From positions 1-8,025 of the forward strand of contig JAUHXW010000120.1 in assembly GCA_030426705.1 (NCBI GenBank): a stretch of 8,025 nt of DNA, in the 5' to 3' direction. Below, piece by piece: positions 1 to 6,281 of the stretch. Under the pieces are notes generated by a model. The model searched no databases, had not been told where the DNA came from, and saw only the letters and a program-made list of their open reading frames with translations. This DNA comes from Gammaproteobacteria bacterium (GTDB taxonomy: Bacteria; Pseudomonadota; Gammaproteobacteria; Xanthomonadales; Marinicellaceae). Every line of letters starts with the position of its first letter. The stretch's first letter is position 1. The position numbers and the translations under genes were made by a program.

Positions 1-1
1 T

Positions 2-1141
2 CCAACCGTAGAAGAATATCATAAGGATGTTTATGCCTTAAACATTTTAGGACAATTACTAAGTGGAAGTAAAAAAGCACCTTTATACCAAGTGGTGGTA
101 GAGGAAGCGCAATTGGCACCAGCCATCAGCACTTATCAATCCAGTAATGAAATTGCAGGGGAGTTTATCATTCGGGTTAGGGCCAATGAAAATACCGATT
201 TGGATGCTGTTAAAAAAGCCATTGATGAGGGCTTGCAACGCTTTGAAACCGAAGGTGTGAACCCTAGCGACCTAAAACGTATTAAAGCCGAGCTTGAAAC
301 CGGACTGTACCAAGGGGTCAGTACGGTGTTGAACAAAGCATTTCAACTGGCACAAGACAACGAGTTTCGTGGAGACCCTAGCTATATTACACAAACAGCC
401 AAATTGACCAATGCCGTTACGGCCGATGATGTGATGCGTGTGTACAAATTATACCTGAAAGGCAGAAACTATGTTATGACCAGTGTGGTTCCAAAAGGCC
501 AAAAACAATTGGCTGTTGAAAACAGTCAAGAAGCCACCGTTTGGAAAGAAGAAGTGGTACAAGGTGTTGCCAACGAAGAGGTAAGCCAAGGGGAAGAGGC
601 TGTGTACGAAAAAACCCCAAGCAAACACGATAGAAGCGAACCTCCGTTTGGGGAATTGCCTCTGTTTAAATCGCCAGAGATATGGGAAAGTTCCTTAAAC
701 AATGGATTGAGCATCTATGGTATTGAGAACAAGGAGGTGCCTTTGGTACAATTTGATATCCGTATACCAGGTGGCGAATTATTGGATCCCAAAGGCAAAG
801 AAGGTGTAGCAAACCTCTTTGCCGACTTACTCATGGAAGGTACAGCCACCAAAACCCCTGCCGAATTGGAAGAAGCCATAGGTTTGCTTGGCGCCTCCAT
901 TACTATTTATTCCAGTAAGGAAGACCTACATATTGTTGGATCATGCTTGTCTAAAAACTTTAACGAAACCATGGCCTTGGTAAAAGAGATTATTCTGGAA
1001 CCTCGTTGGGACGAAAATGAATTCAACAGGTTGAAACAGGCCTTGGAAACCAGCTTAAAAGGGAGAGAGGCCAACCCAAATGCCATTGGCAATTTGGGCA
1101 AACTTAATGATGGTCAGTGGCTTGTAGCCAGAAAGCGATAA
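2..1141 (+). CDS. M16 family zinc protease, internal fragment (partial at 5' end, chimeric at 3' end)
   Basis: The reading frame is open from base 2, so the start lies left of the window. The first 160 or so residues look like the C-terminal subdomain of a catalytic M16 half (GSKKAPLYQ, then ELETGLYQGV and VTADDVMRVYKLYL). A charged linker follows (KTPSKHDRSEPPFG, about 600-660). A second M16 N-type domain then begins (SLNNGLSIYGIENKEVPLVQFDI, about 690 onward). Where an active domain would have HxxEH, this one reads GVANLFADLLMEGT, so it is the non-catalytic half of the usual about 900-residue two-domain protein; the zinc site would lie upstream of the window. Family members are periplasmic or envelope-associated peptidases. 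M16-like sequence stops at EANPNAI (about 1087). The remaining codons to the TAA at 1139-1141 are the antisense of the NRAMP gene and are not protease. Residue style suggests Flavobacteriia, unlike the rest of the window. Confidence 0.85.
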   Translation, partial: PTVEEYHKDVYALNILGQLLSGSKKAPLYQVVVEEAQLAPAISTYQSSNEIAGEFIIRVRANENTDLDAVKKAIDEGLQRFETEGVNPSDLKRIKAELETGLYQGVSTVLNKAFQLAQDNEFRGDPSYITQTAKLTNAVTADDVMRVYKLYLKGRNYVMTSVVPKGQKQLAVENSQEATVWKEEVVQGVANEEVSQGEEAVYEKTPSKHDRSEPPFGELPLFKSPEIWESSLNNGLSIYGIENKEVPLVQFDIRIPGGELLDPKGKEGVANLFADLLMEGTATKTPAELEEAIGLLGASITIYSSKEDLHIVGSCLSKNFNETMALVKEIILEPRWDENEFNRLKQALETSLKGREANPNAIGNLGKLNDGQWLVARKR

Positions 1142-2119
1142 TCCCAGACCGCAAAACAACACCACAGCCCAGGCCAGTTTGAATCGTAAATCCTTGTCAT
1201 CAGTGGGCCATCGCATCATCCCAGCCACCGCATAAGCAGCTGCCAACGGCGCAGTGATGGCCGATGAAATTCCGGCAGCGAACAAACCAATGCCCATACA
1301 AATAGCAGCCCATGATCCCAGCAAAGGTTTCAATTGTACCGACATATCGGCGGCTGAATTGATGGCGATTTGTTGACCAAAAAACGCTGCCGCTGCCGTT
1401 GAGATAATGGCCAATGAAACCAGACCACCAACTCCAATTGAAATAACCGTGTCTTTTCTGACCTGTGGTAATTGATCGGCATGGTGCCATTTATTTTTCA
1501 CCGCTGAAGCATGCAAAAACAGGTTATAAGGCACCACAGTGGTTCCCACCAATGCAATCACCGTTAAGATACCTCCTTCAGGAAAGGCTGGTTTCAAGCC
1601 AGAGAACATGGCGCTCAAATCCGGTTTGGTCATGATAAAAGTGGTAATAAAAGCCACACTCATCAACAACACCAAACCAATCAATGCTTTTTCCAGCACC
1701 CGATAGCTGCCTTGAAACAACACCACAAAAGCCAAGCCCACAATCAGCCAGGCCCACTTGAATTGAACATCCGGCAGCAGGGCTTCCAACCCCAAAACAG
1801 CACCGGCAATGTTACCGCCTTCGTAAGCACTGTTGCCAATAAAAATAGCCACCGCCACTAAGGCAAACACCAGGGTTTTAATCACTGGCTGTTGAAAATG
1901 TGATTGCAACACTTCACCGAGGCCTTGTTGGGTAATCAAGCCCAAGCGCGCGGACATTTCCTGCAACAGCATACAAGCCACCACCGAAAATACCAGCGCC
2001 CAAACCAATGCATAACCAAAATTGGCCCCAGCCAACGTACAAGTGGTAACCGTACCAGGACCGATAAAGGCTGCTGCAACCAGGGTGGCTGGTCCCATTG
2101 AAAATTTACTTTTTTTCAT
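1055..2119 (-). CDS. NRAMP-family (SLC11-like) divalent metal transporter, non-canonical metal site, C-terminally truncated
   Basis: This is an inner-membrane protein of many hydrophobic helices that matches the NRAMP fold. Helix 1 carries GPGTVTTCTLAGANFGYAL (residues 20-38), helix 6 carries VPYNLFLHASAV (196-207), and AAGISSAITAPLAAA (281-295) lies in helix 8 or 9. In canonical Mn/Fe transporters helix 1 reads DPGN and helix 6 reads MPH; here they read GPGT and VPYN, so the usual Asp, Asn and Met metal ligands are absent. It may belong to a divergent NRAMP-related branch with another substrate. NRAMP sequence ends at AQIANGI (about residue 347, base 1079); the last few residues (WVGLSPF) are antisense M16, so the final helices of the usual about 400-430 residues are missing. 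ATG at 2119 is chosen, with AGAG six bases upstream. An in-frame TTG at 2134 is possible, and an in-frame stop lies directly before it. The gene starts 51 bases after the beta-helix gene, with no terminator visible between them. Confidence 0.85.
   Translation of the reverse strand: MKKSKFSMGPATLVAAAFIGPGTVTTCTLAGANFGYALVWALVFSVVACMLLQEMSARLGLITQQGLGEVLQSHFQQPVIKTLVFALVAVAIFIGNSAYEGGNIAGAVLGLEALLPDVQFKWAWLIVGLAFVVLFQGSYRVLEKALIGLVLLMSVAFITTFIMTKPDLSAMFSGLKPAFPEGGILTVIALVGTTVVPYNLFLHASAVKNKWHHADQLPQVRKDTVISIGVGGLVSLAIISTAAAAFFGQQIAINSAADMSVQLKPLLGSWAAICMGIGLFAAGISSAITAPLAAAYAVAGMMRWPTDDKDLRFKLAWAVVLFCGLGLSLSGYKPLTIIKFAQIANGIWVGLSPF
1079..1096. other. Chimeric junction between a Bacteroidota-like M16 gene and a gammaproteobacterial NRAMP gene
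   Basis: Reading rightward, M16-like sequence is good to the codons for NPNAI (1073-1087). Reading leftward on the other strand, NRAMP-like sequence is good to the codons for AQIANGI (1099 to 1079). Both readings therefore fit the same 9-12 bases (aatgccattggc, 1079-1090). Beyond that point each gene turns into the antisense of the other. No transposase, target-site duplication, tRNA or integrase accompanies the break. This fits an assembly or cloning join at a short shared word. A real deletion or translocation is less likely but cannot be ruled out from sequence alone. Confidence 0.75.
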
Positions 2120-2149
2120 GAACTGCTCTAACAATCACTCAGAAGAATG

Positions 2150-2155
2150 ACCTCC
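2150..2155 (-). promoter_or_regulatory. Strong GGAGGT Shine-Dalgarno-like site poorly placed for the NRAMP start
   Basis: Read on the minus strand, GGAGGT lies 15 bases before the TTG at 2134 and 30 bases before the ATG at 2119. Neither distance suits initiation of the NRAMP gene. It also falls inside an eight-codon mini-ORF (ATG at 2165, stop at 2139; MVKWRSFF) that itself has no ribosome binding site. It may be chance, or it may be part of a leader that tunes translation of the transporter. Confidence 0.25.
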
Positions 2156-2170
2156 ATTTAACCATCAAAT

Positions 2171-3658
2171 TTAATTGGCAACCACTGCTGAGTCAAAACC
2201 ATCATAGAATATCAGGTCAATCACACCTTCGTACTCATACGCACCAATATCCCTTAAGCCGTTGGTTAAATATCCACGTTGATCTTCCTGAGAGACTACA
2301 ATGACACTGCCAGCATCTATGGCCTCTGAGCCTGATATAAGGGCATGAGTCATTACACAAGAACCATCAGCCAAAGGTGTGACACAACCGTTATCGCTCA
2401 GGGGTAAAACCGTACTGGAAGTTAACACATCAGATTCCGCACATCCTGTTGATGTACTGTCCGCCAGGTTATCGCTGCTGTAGTCAGGATTAAATCCATG
2501 ACAAGTAGAACCGTCATGAAACAAGTTATTTAGAGCTGTTTCAAAAATAGAGAAGTTATATATAGCACCACCTTGACTGGCTGTATTGCCTGAAAAAGTA
2601 TTGTTTTGAGTGGTTGTGATGTCATTGCTGTTTAAAATGCCACCCCCCAGATTACTGGCTGAATTGCCTGAGAAGGTATTATTCTCAATAGTAATGATTT
2701 CTTTACCGTTATAAATGCCACCTCCCAAGAACGCCGAATTTTCAATCAAAGTATTATTCCGGAAGGTGGTAATGTAGGATTGGGAACCGTTATTAATACC
2801 TCCACCTTCATTGATGGCTGAGTTTTGCATGAACTGATTGTTTTGCATCAAATTGATGAAAGCCGTATTATCAATCGCTCCACCATCACGGGCTGAGTTG
2901 TAAATAAAAATATTATGTTGAATGTTTTGAATTTGTCCGAAAAAATTATGGATACCACCACCATCATTGACAGCCATATTGCCCCCAAGGATACTGTTCT
3001 GAATAGAACCAATCAAGGAAAGGTTTTGCACACCTCCCCCATCATCAGCCAGGTTTTGAGAAACTTCACTGTTCTCAATCAAATTGATTGAACCTGTGTT
3101 ATTAATGCCACCCCCATTTGTCGCTCTATTGGTATAAATTTGACTGTTACTGACCACCAACAACCCGTCATTGAGGATCGCTCCACCCATTCCTAAACCA
3201 TTGGCGCCATCAACACAGCCATTACTCAGGTTCACAGCGCGCAGATCGAGGTTTCCACTGTCGGTTATTCTTAATAAGCGAAATTCACCGACTTCACTGC
3301 TGGCATTTTTTACACAGAGTAAGTTGCTAAAACGTGACAGTGAAAAGTCAGAACCATCCAAAATAATGATTGAGTTGATGGCAGGTGTGCCTGTCCGCCC
3401 CCATGAAGCATCATTCTCATATTCTTCAGTAAGAAAGACATTATTTGTTAAAGTAATGGTGTCTGCTCCATCACCAGCCACACAATCACTGTGAGTTTGG
3501 GCATCATCATTGGCGTTGATGATGGCCTCAGAAATTGAGCACAATCCATCGTTACCATCCACACCACCCAAAGTGGCATCTACATTGATTTGAGCGCCAT
3601 GTAACAAAGCAGGCAAAAACAATAAGCTAAGCAGGATTATTGTTTGATTGTTTTTCAT
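2171..3658 (-). CDS. Secreted right-handed beta-helix protein with CSLREA-like N-terminus and choice-of-anchor Q C-terminus
   Basis: The 495-residue protein starts with a signal peptide (KNNQ, hydrophobic core IILLSLLFLPALL, likely cleavage after HGA at residue 22). Residues 24-60 resemble a CSLREA domain (INVDA...GLCSISEAIINAND). Residues 155-370 hold nine turns of about 26 residues, each with a GG[GA]-[IV]-x-N core preceded by NSA or NxA and followed by an IxxIxNNxF strand, as in parallel beta-helices. Residues 445-477 (EAIDAG...DQRG...RDIGAYEYE) match the choice-of-anchor Q signature. The last residues, IDLIFYDGFD at 480-489, closely resemble the end of the neighbouring divergent protein. 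Cysteines at 40, 59, 115, 148, 386, 406, 424 and 434 suit an exported protein. The ATG at 3658 has AAGGGGG five bases upstream. No polysaccharide lyase or hydrolase active site is recognisable, so the role (surface adhesion or glycan binding) is inference. Confidence 0.9.
   Translation of the reverse strand: MKNNQTIILLSLLFLPALLHGAQINVDATLGGVDGNDGLCSISEAIINANDDAQTHSDCVAGDGADTITLTNNVFLTEEYENDASWGRTGTPAINSIIILDGSDFSLSRFSNLLCVKNASSEVGEFRLLRITDSGNLDLRAVNLSNGCVDGANGLGMGGAILNDGLLVVSNSQIYTNRATNGGGINNTGSINLIENSEVSQNLADDGGGVQNLSLIGSIQNSILGGNMAVNDGGGIHNFFGQIQNIQHNIFIYNSARDGGAIDNTAFINLMQNNQFMQNSAINEGGGINNGSQSYITTFRNNTLIENSAFLGGGIYNGKEIITIENNTFSGNSASNLGGGILNSNDITTTQNNTFSGNTASQGGAIYNFSIFETALNNLFHDGSTCHGFNPDYSSDNLADSTSTGCAESDVLTSSTVLPLSDNGCVTPLADGSCVMTHALISGSEAIDAGSVIVVSQEDQRGYLTNGLRDIGAYEYEGVIDLIFYDGFDSAVVAN
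2192..2221 (-). other. C-terminal tail motif IDLIFYDGFD in the beta-helix protein
   Basis: These bases encode residues 480-489, directly after the choice-of-anchor Q segment and six residues before the stop. The divergent neighbour ends in PDLIFENGFE. The shared pattern is D-L-I-F-x-[DN]-G-F-[DE], with synonymous codon differences at several positions. It looks like a shared C-terminal signal; its function is not known to me. Confidence 0.6.
2505..3196 (-). repeat. Nine beta-helix coding repeats, about 78 bp period
   Basis: This stretch encodes residues about 155-385 of the beta-helix protein. GG[GA] cores occur at residues 158, 182, 207, 233, 259, 285, 312, 338 and 363, a spacing of 24-27 residues. 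The two turns at about 320-365 are the most alike (ENNTFSGNSAS and QNNTFSGNTAS), which suggests a recent unit duplication at that end. Elsewhere the DNA has diverged while the protein pattern is kept. Confidence 0.8.
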
Positions 3659-3891
3659 TTGGGCCCCCTTTAGTTCAAAGTCTATTTATCTTATCAATGA
3701 TTTCGGTATCGGGCGAGTCTGAATTGTTTAGAAAATGCCTGAATTAAAAAATAACTAACAAATAATTAAGGCAAACTTAATAACTCGAATAAGTATAATA
3801 TTTTCTTTCTAAGGATTCCTGTGTTTTCTTGTCAGAATAAGTGGTGCACATTTATAATGTTTATCCTTTGACCTGAACCACTGGAGCTCAT
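3659..3891. promoter_or_regulatory. Divergent intergenic region between two secreted-protein genes
   Basis: This 233-base AT-rich stretch lies between the leftward beta-helix gene and the rightward DNRLRE gene. A ribosome binding site for the leftward gene (AAGGGGG, minus strand, 3664-3670) and a promoter and ribosome binding site for the rightward gene are visible. No convincing -35/-10 pair was found for the leftward gene, although several AT-rich -10-like words occur. No small gene with a plausible ribosome binding site was seen. Confidence 0.6.
3829..3858 (+). promoter_or_regulatory. Sigma-70-type promoter for the DNRLRE gene
   Basis: A -35 word TTGTCA (3829-3834) is followed after 18 bases by a perfect -10 word TATAAT (3853-3858). 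Transcription would begin near 3865 and leave a leader of about 27 bases before the ATG at 3892. A GGAG ribosome binding site lies at 3883-3886, five bases before that ATG. The site is predicted from consensus alone. Confidence 0.65.
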
Positions 3892-5202
3892 ATGAAAACA
3901 ATCACCTTCACCCTACTGACATTTGTTATGTTCAATGCAGATGCCATCACAGTGGAAATTTTTGCTGATAAAGACAACACCCTTTACGAAACTGCAGCTG
4001 GTGATTTAAGTAATGGGGCTGGCGAGTATTTTTTTGCTGGTAGAACCAATCAAACCGTAGGCCAGAGCATTCGACGGGGTTTGCTGCATTTTGATTTGGC
4101 CTCATTACCAGCTGGGGCTGTGATTAATGATGTCACATTGGAGTTAAACACTACGTTAAGTAACAACCTACCGACCACCGTCTCTTTACACGACTTGACT
4201 TCAAGCTGGGGCGAAGGCACCTCTGATGCACCAGGTGGAGAAGGTTCGGGCACTACCGCCACAACAGGGGATGCCACCTGGACACAAAATTTCTTTGGTT
4301 CGTCATCATGGCTAGCTCCTGGCGGAGATTATAACATCATCAGTCTGGCTTCAGCATCTGTCACCTCGGTTGGAGCAGTGACATTCAATCATCCCTCACT
4401 AACCACGCAAGTACAAAATTGGTTGACAACTCCTGTCACCAACCGCGGTCTCATAGTGATAGGTGATGAAAACACAAGTTCAACAGCTGTGCGTTTTAAC
4501 TCTCGAGAAAACGCAGCGGGACAACCCAAACTAATCATTGATTATGATTTAACAATTGCCGTGCAAGCCGAATTCAACCCAGTTAAGGATAATACGCTTT
4601 ATGAAACTGACACTGGCAACACCAGTAATGGCGTTGGTGACCGTTTATTTATAGGAAAAACAGGCGCTTCAGCTGGCTTTAAAAAACGCCGCGCAGTTTT
4701 GGAGTTTGATCTGAGTTCCATTCCTTCAGTAGCCACTATAGATTCCGTTCAATTAGACTTGCAAGTTACCAACACGGCACCGGGTGCGATTTCATTTGAT
4801 GCTGATTTGTACTTGCTGCTGGATGAGTGGGGTGAAGGTACTTCTATTGGCAGTGGTAATGGTGATTCTGCTACAACCAATGATGCCACCTGGCTACATA
4901 ATTTTTTCAACACTTCGACCTGGAATAATGAAGGTGGTGATTTTGTACTGCTTGAATCCGGATCAACATCCGTGGGCACGTCCAATGGAGAAACCATTTC
5001 TTTCGCATCGACCGGTGATATGGTCGCTGATGTGCAACTATGGGTTCAAAATGAATCCATGAATCACGGCTGGATCATCCTGGGAGACGAGTTAACAGAC
5101 CAAAATGCACGCGGACTGAGCAGTCGTGAAGGTCTGAATCCACCTGTGCTTACCGTCGATTACACAGTTCCTGATTTGATTTTCGAAAACGGTTTTGAAT
5201 GA
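3892..5202 (+). CDS. Secreted protein with two tandem DNRLRE (CBM96-like) domains
   Basis: The 436-residue protein has a signal peptide (MKTITFTLLTFVMFNADA, likely cleavage after ADA at residue 18). Two homologous domains of about 200 residues follow, at about 20-218 and 225-424. Both carry KDNTLYET (27-34; 232-239), SNGxG, a basic stretch then FDL (61-69; 266-273), WGEGTS (106-111; 313-318), DATWxxNFF (127-135; 331-339), GDE (191-193; 398-400), SRE (204-206; 411-413) and a closing DY. These are marks of the DNRLRE domain, a beta-sandwich of secreted and surface proteins related to CBM96; a carbohydrate-binding role is possible but not shown. No enzyme domain is present. The protein ends in PDLIFENGFE, matching the tail of the divergent beta-helix protein. 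The start at 3892 has GGAG five bases upstream and a good promoter. Confidence 0.9.
   Translation: MKTITFTLLTFVMFNADAITVEIFADKDNTLYETAAGDLSNGAGEYFFAGRTNQTVGQSIRRGLLHFDLASLPAGAVINDVTLELNTTLSNNLPTTVSLHDLTSSWGEGTSDAPGGEGSGTTATTGDATWTQNFFGSSSWLAPGGDYNIISLASASVTSVGAVTFNHPSLTTQVQNWLTTPVTNRGLIVIGDENTSSTAVRFNSRENAAGQPKLIIDYDLTIAVQAEFNPVKDNTLYETDTGNTSNGVGDRLFIGKTGASAGFKKRRAVLEFDLSSIPSVATIDSVQLDLQVTNTAPGAISFDADLYLLLDEWGEGTSIGSGNGDSATTNDATWLHNFFNTSTWNNEGGDFVLLESGSTSVGTSNGETISFASTGDMVADVQLWVQNESMNHGWIILGDELTDQNARGLSSREGLNPPVLTVDYTVPDLIFENGFE
3949..5163 (+). repeat. Internal tandem duplication encoding two DNRLRE domains
   Basis: Unit 1 covers about 3949-4545 and unit 2 about 4564-5163, joined by a short linker of about six residues. 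The order of conserved blocks is the same in both (KDNTLYET, WGEGTS, DATWxxNFF, GDE, SRE, DY), but the sequences between blocks have diverged, so the duplication is old. Confidence 0.85.
5170..5199 (+). other. C-terminal tail motif PDLIFENGFE in the DNRLRE protein
   Basis: These bases encode the final ten residues, immediately before the stop and just after the last DNRLRE strand. The tail shares D-L-I-F-x-[DN]-G-F-[DE] with the beta-helix protein, although the domains before the tail are unrelated. No LPXTG, PEP-CTERM or type IX secretion signature is present in either protein. Confidence 0.6.
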
Positions 5203-5208
5203 TGGGAC

Positions 5209-5233
5209 CGCCGGCGGCTCGCCGGCATTTTTT
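5209..5233 (+). terminator. Rho-independent terminator of the DNRLRE gene
   Basis: A GC-only stem GCCGGCG/CGCCGGC (5210-5216 with 5220-5226) with a GCT loop is followed by A and six T residues (5228-5233). It begins eight bases after the TGA at 5200-5202. On the opposite strand no T-run follows the stem, so it acts only for the rightward gene. Confidence 0.8.
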
Positions 5234-5264
5234 CTACCTTATTATTTGCCGGCAAGCTGCCGGC
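5210..5264. repeat. Inverted pair of covarying hairpins (REP/BIME-like)
   Basis: A second hairpin, GCCGGCA-AGC-TGCCGGC, lies at 5248-5264. Its reverse complement matches the terminator hairpin at 16 of 18 bases (GCCGGC[G/A]GCT[C/T]GCCGGCA). The two differences are the two halves of one base pair (G-C against A-T), and the GCT loop is kept. The copies are in opposite orientation, 21 bases apart, in a convergent intergenic region, as in bacterial interspersed palindromic elements. The second copy has no T-run in the leftward direction. Confidence 0.6.
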
Positions 5265-5291
5265 GATCCATTGAATGCCTGACAAAAGCGA

Positions 5292-6281
5292 CTAATACAA
5301 ACTCGGACGTTTAGTAAGGTAATCGGTAGCCCAGATTTTTTCCATCATGGCGGCATCGATGTTACCACCTGATAAAATCACCAGCACCCTTTGCTTGAGC
5401 GAGTTCATTTGTAACCATTGATGAACTCCCGCCATAGCCATGGCAGAGGTGGGTTCGATGTGCATTTTGAGCAAATGTTGTAACCATTGTGTCCAATAGG
5501 CAATCGCCTCTTCGTCAACAGTATAAAAATCATTCAATTGTCTGATGTGCTCAAAAGTTTTAGGACCTATTGAAAGCGTCATGGCACCATCTGCCAGCGT
5601 CTTCGGTGCATCTTCCAGCTTTTGAATCTTTTTACTGCGATAGGAACGGTAAGCATCATCAGCTGCTTTTGGTTCAACGGCAATGACTTGCGTTTGGGCT
5701 TGCATCGAACGAATAGCCACCAATGTCCCAGAAATCAAACCTCCACCACCACAGGGGGCAAACACGGCATTCAAAGGCTGGTTCAACTGTTGTAAAGCTT
5801 CATAGGCAGCGGTACCCTGTCCTGCTATAACCGCATCATCATTGAATGGAGGTATCCAGAACACCCCATCCTGCTTGGCTGCATCCTCCACAGCTTGATC
5901 AACTTCCTGGCGTGTGTCCAACAACACCACTTCTGCTCCATAGGAACGGGTGGCTTGTGCTTTTACTTTTGAGGCAAAAGACGGCATATAAATGGTCACT
6001 GGAATGTTGAATTGTGCCCCTGCCCAGGCCACCGCTTGGGCATGATTGCCCGAAGAATTGGCAACTATCCTTTTGACTTTGGGATAGGTGTGCAGCAATT
6101 GTTGCACTGCATTACAGCCGCCTCGTGATTTAAAAGCGCCGACTTTTTGTAAACACTCGGCTTTGAAATAGATTTCATGCCCCAGCCATTGATTCAACAA
6201 AGCTGATGTCACCACCGGGGTTTCGTTGATGTAGGGTTTGATGCGTTGATGCGCTTGTTCTATGGCAGCAAATTCAATCAT
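5292..6281 (-). CDS. PLP-dependent serine/threonine dehydratase-like enzyme (fold type II)
   Basis: The 329-residue cytoplasmic enzyme is of the tryptophan-synthase-beta fold. It has the PLP lysine in GAFKSRG (K51), the substrate loop SSGNHAQ (76-82), the phosphate-binding glycine loop CGGGGLISG (177-185), a metal-site pattern E203-A207-D209 (EPKAADDA) as in serine racemase and related dehydratases, and SGGN (304-307) near the pyridine nitrogen. No ACT domain follows, so it resembles catabolic threonine/serine dehydratase, serine racemase or hydroxyaspartate dehydratase rather than biosynthetic IlvA. The expected reaction is deamination of L-threonine or L-serine to the 2-oxo acid; the exact substrate cannot be told. 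ATG at 6281 is preferred, with TGAG four bases upstream and an eight-base overlap with the preceding methyltransferase gene. A TTG five codons upstream (6296) is the alternative. Confidence 0.9.
   Translation of the reverse strand: MIEFAAIEQAHQRIKPYINETPVVTSALLNQWLGHEIYFKAECLQKVGAFKSRGGCNAVQQLLHTYPKVKRIVANSSGNHAQAVAWAGAQFNIPVTIYMPSFASKVKAQATRSYGAEVVLLDTRQEVDQAVEDAAKQDGVFWIPPFNDDAVIAGQGTAAYEALQQLNQPLNAVFAPCGGGGLISGTLVAIRSMQAQTQVIAVEPKAADDAYRSYRSKKIQKLEDAPKTLADGAMTLSIGPKTFEHIRQLNDFYTVDEEAIAYWTQWLQHLLKMHIEPTSAMAMAGVHQWLQMNSLKQRVLVILSGGNIDAAMMEKIWATDYLTKRPSLY

Noticed and set aside
1091..1141. C-terminal GNLGKLNDGQWLVARKR as genuine M16 protease sequence
   Set aside because: These codons are exactly the reverse complement of the NRAMP helix segment SGYKPLTIIKFAQIA, which matches its family well; they are past the join.
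1200..1490. 96-residue leftward ORF
   Set aside because: It lies wholly inside the NRAMP gene in another frame; the protein is low-complexity with no recognisable domain or ribosome binding site.
3171..3494. 107-residue rightward ORF
   Set aside because: It is antisense to the beta-helix gene, which has a clear signal peptide and domains; the ORF has no supporting features.
3661..3668. GGGCCC palindrome before the beta-helix start as an operator
   Set aside because: Only six bases, and it overlaps the purine-rich ribosome binding site; no second copy is present in the intergenic region.
4749..4997. 82-residue leftward ORF, and a similar one at 4050-4277
   Set aside because: Both are antisense shadows at equivalent positions of the two duplicated DNRLRE units; they are a by-product of conserved Gly/Ser/Thr codons rather than genes.
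4784..5062. 92-residue rightward ORF inside the DNRLRE gene
   Set aside because: It overlaps the second DNRLRE domain in a different frame and has no ribosome binding site or domain.
5248..5264. Second hairpin as a terminator for the leftward dehydratase gene
   Set aside because: Leftward, the stem is followed by AAATAATAAGG rather than a T-run, so intrinsic termination is not supported.
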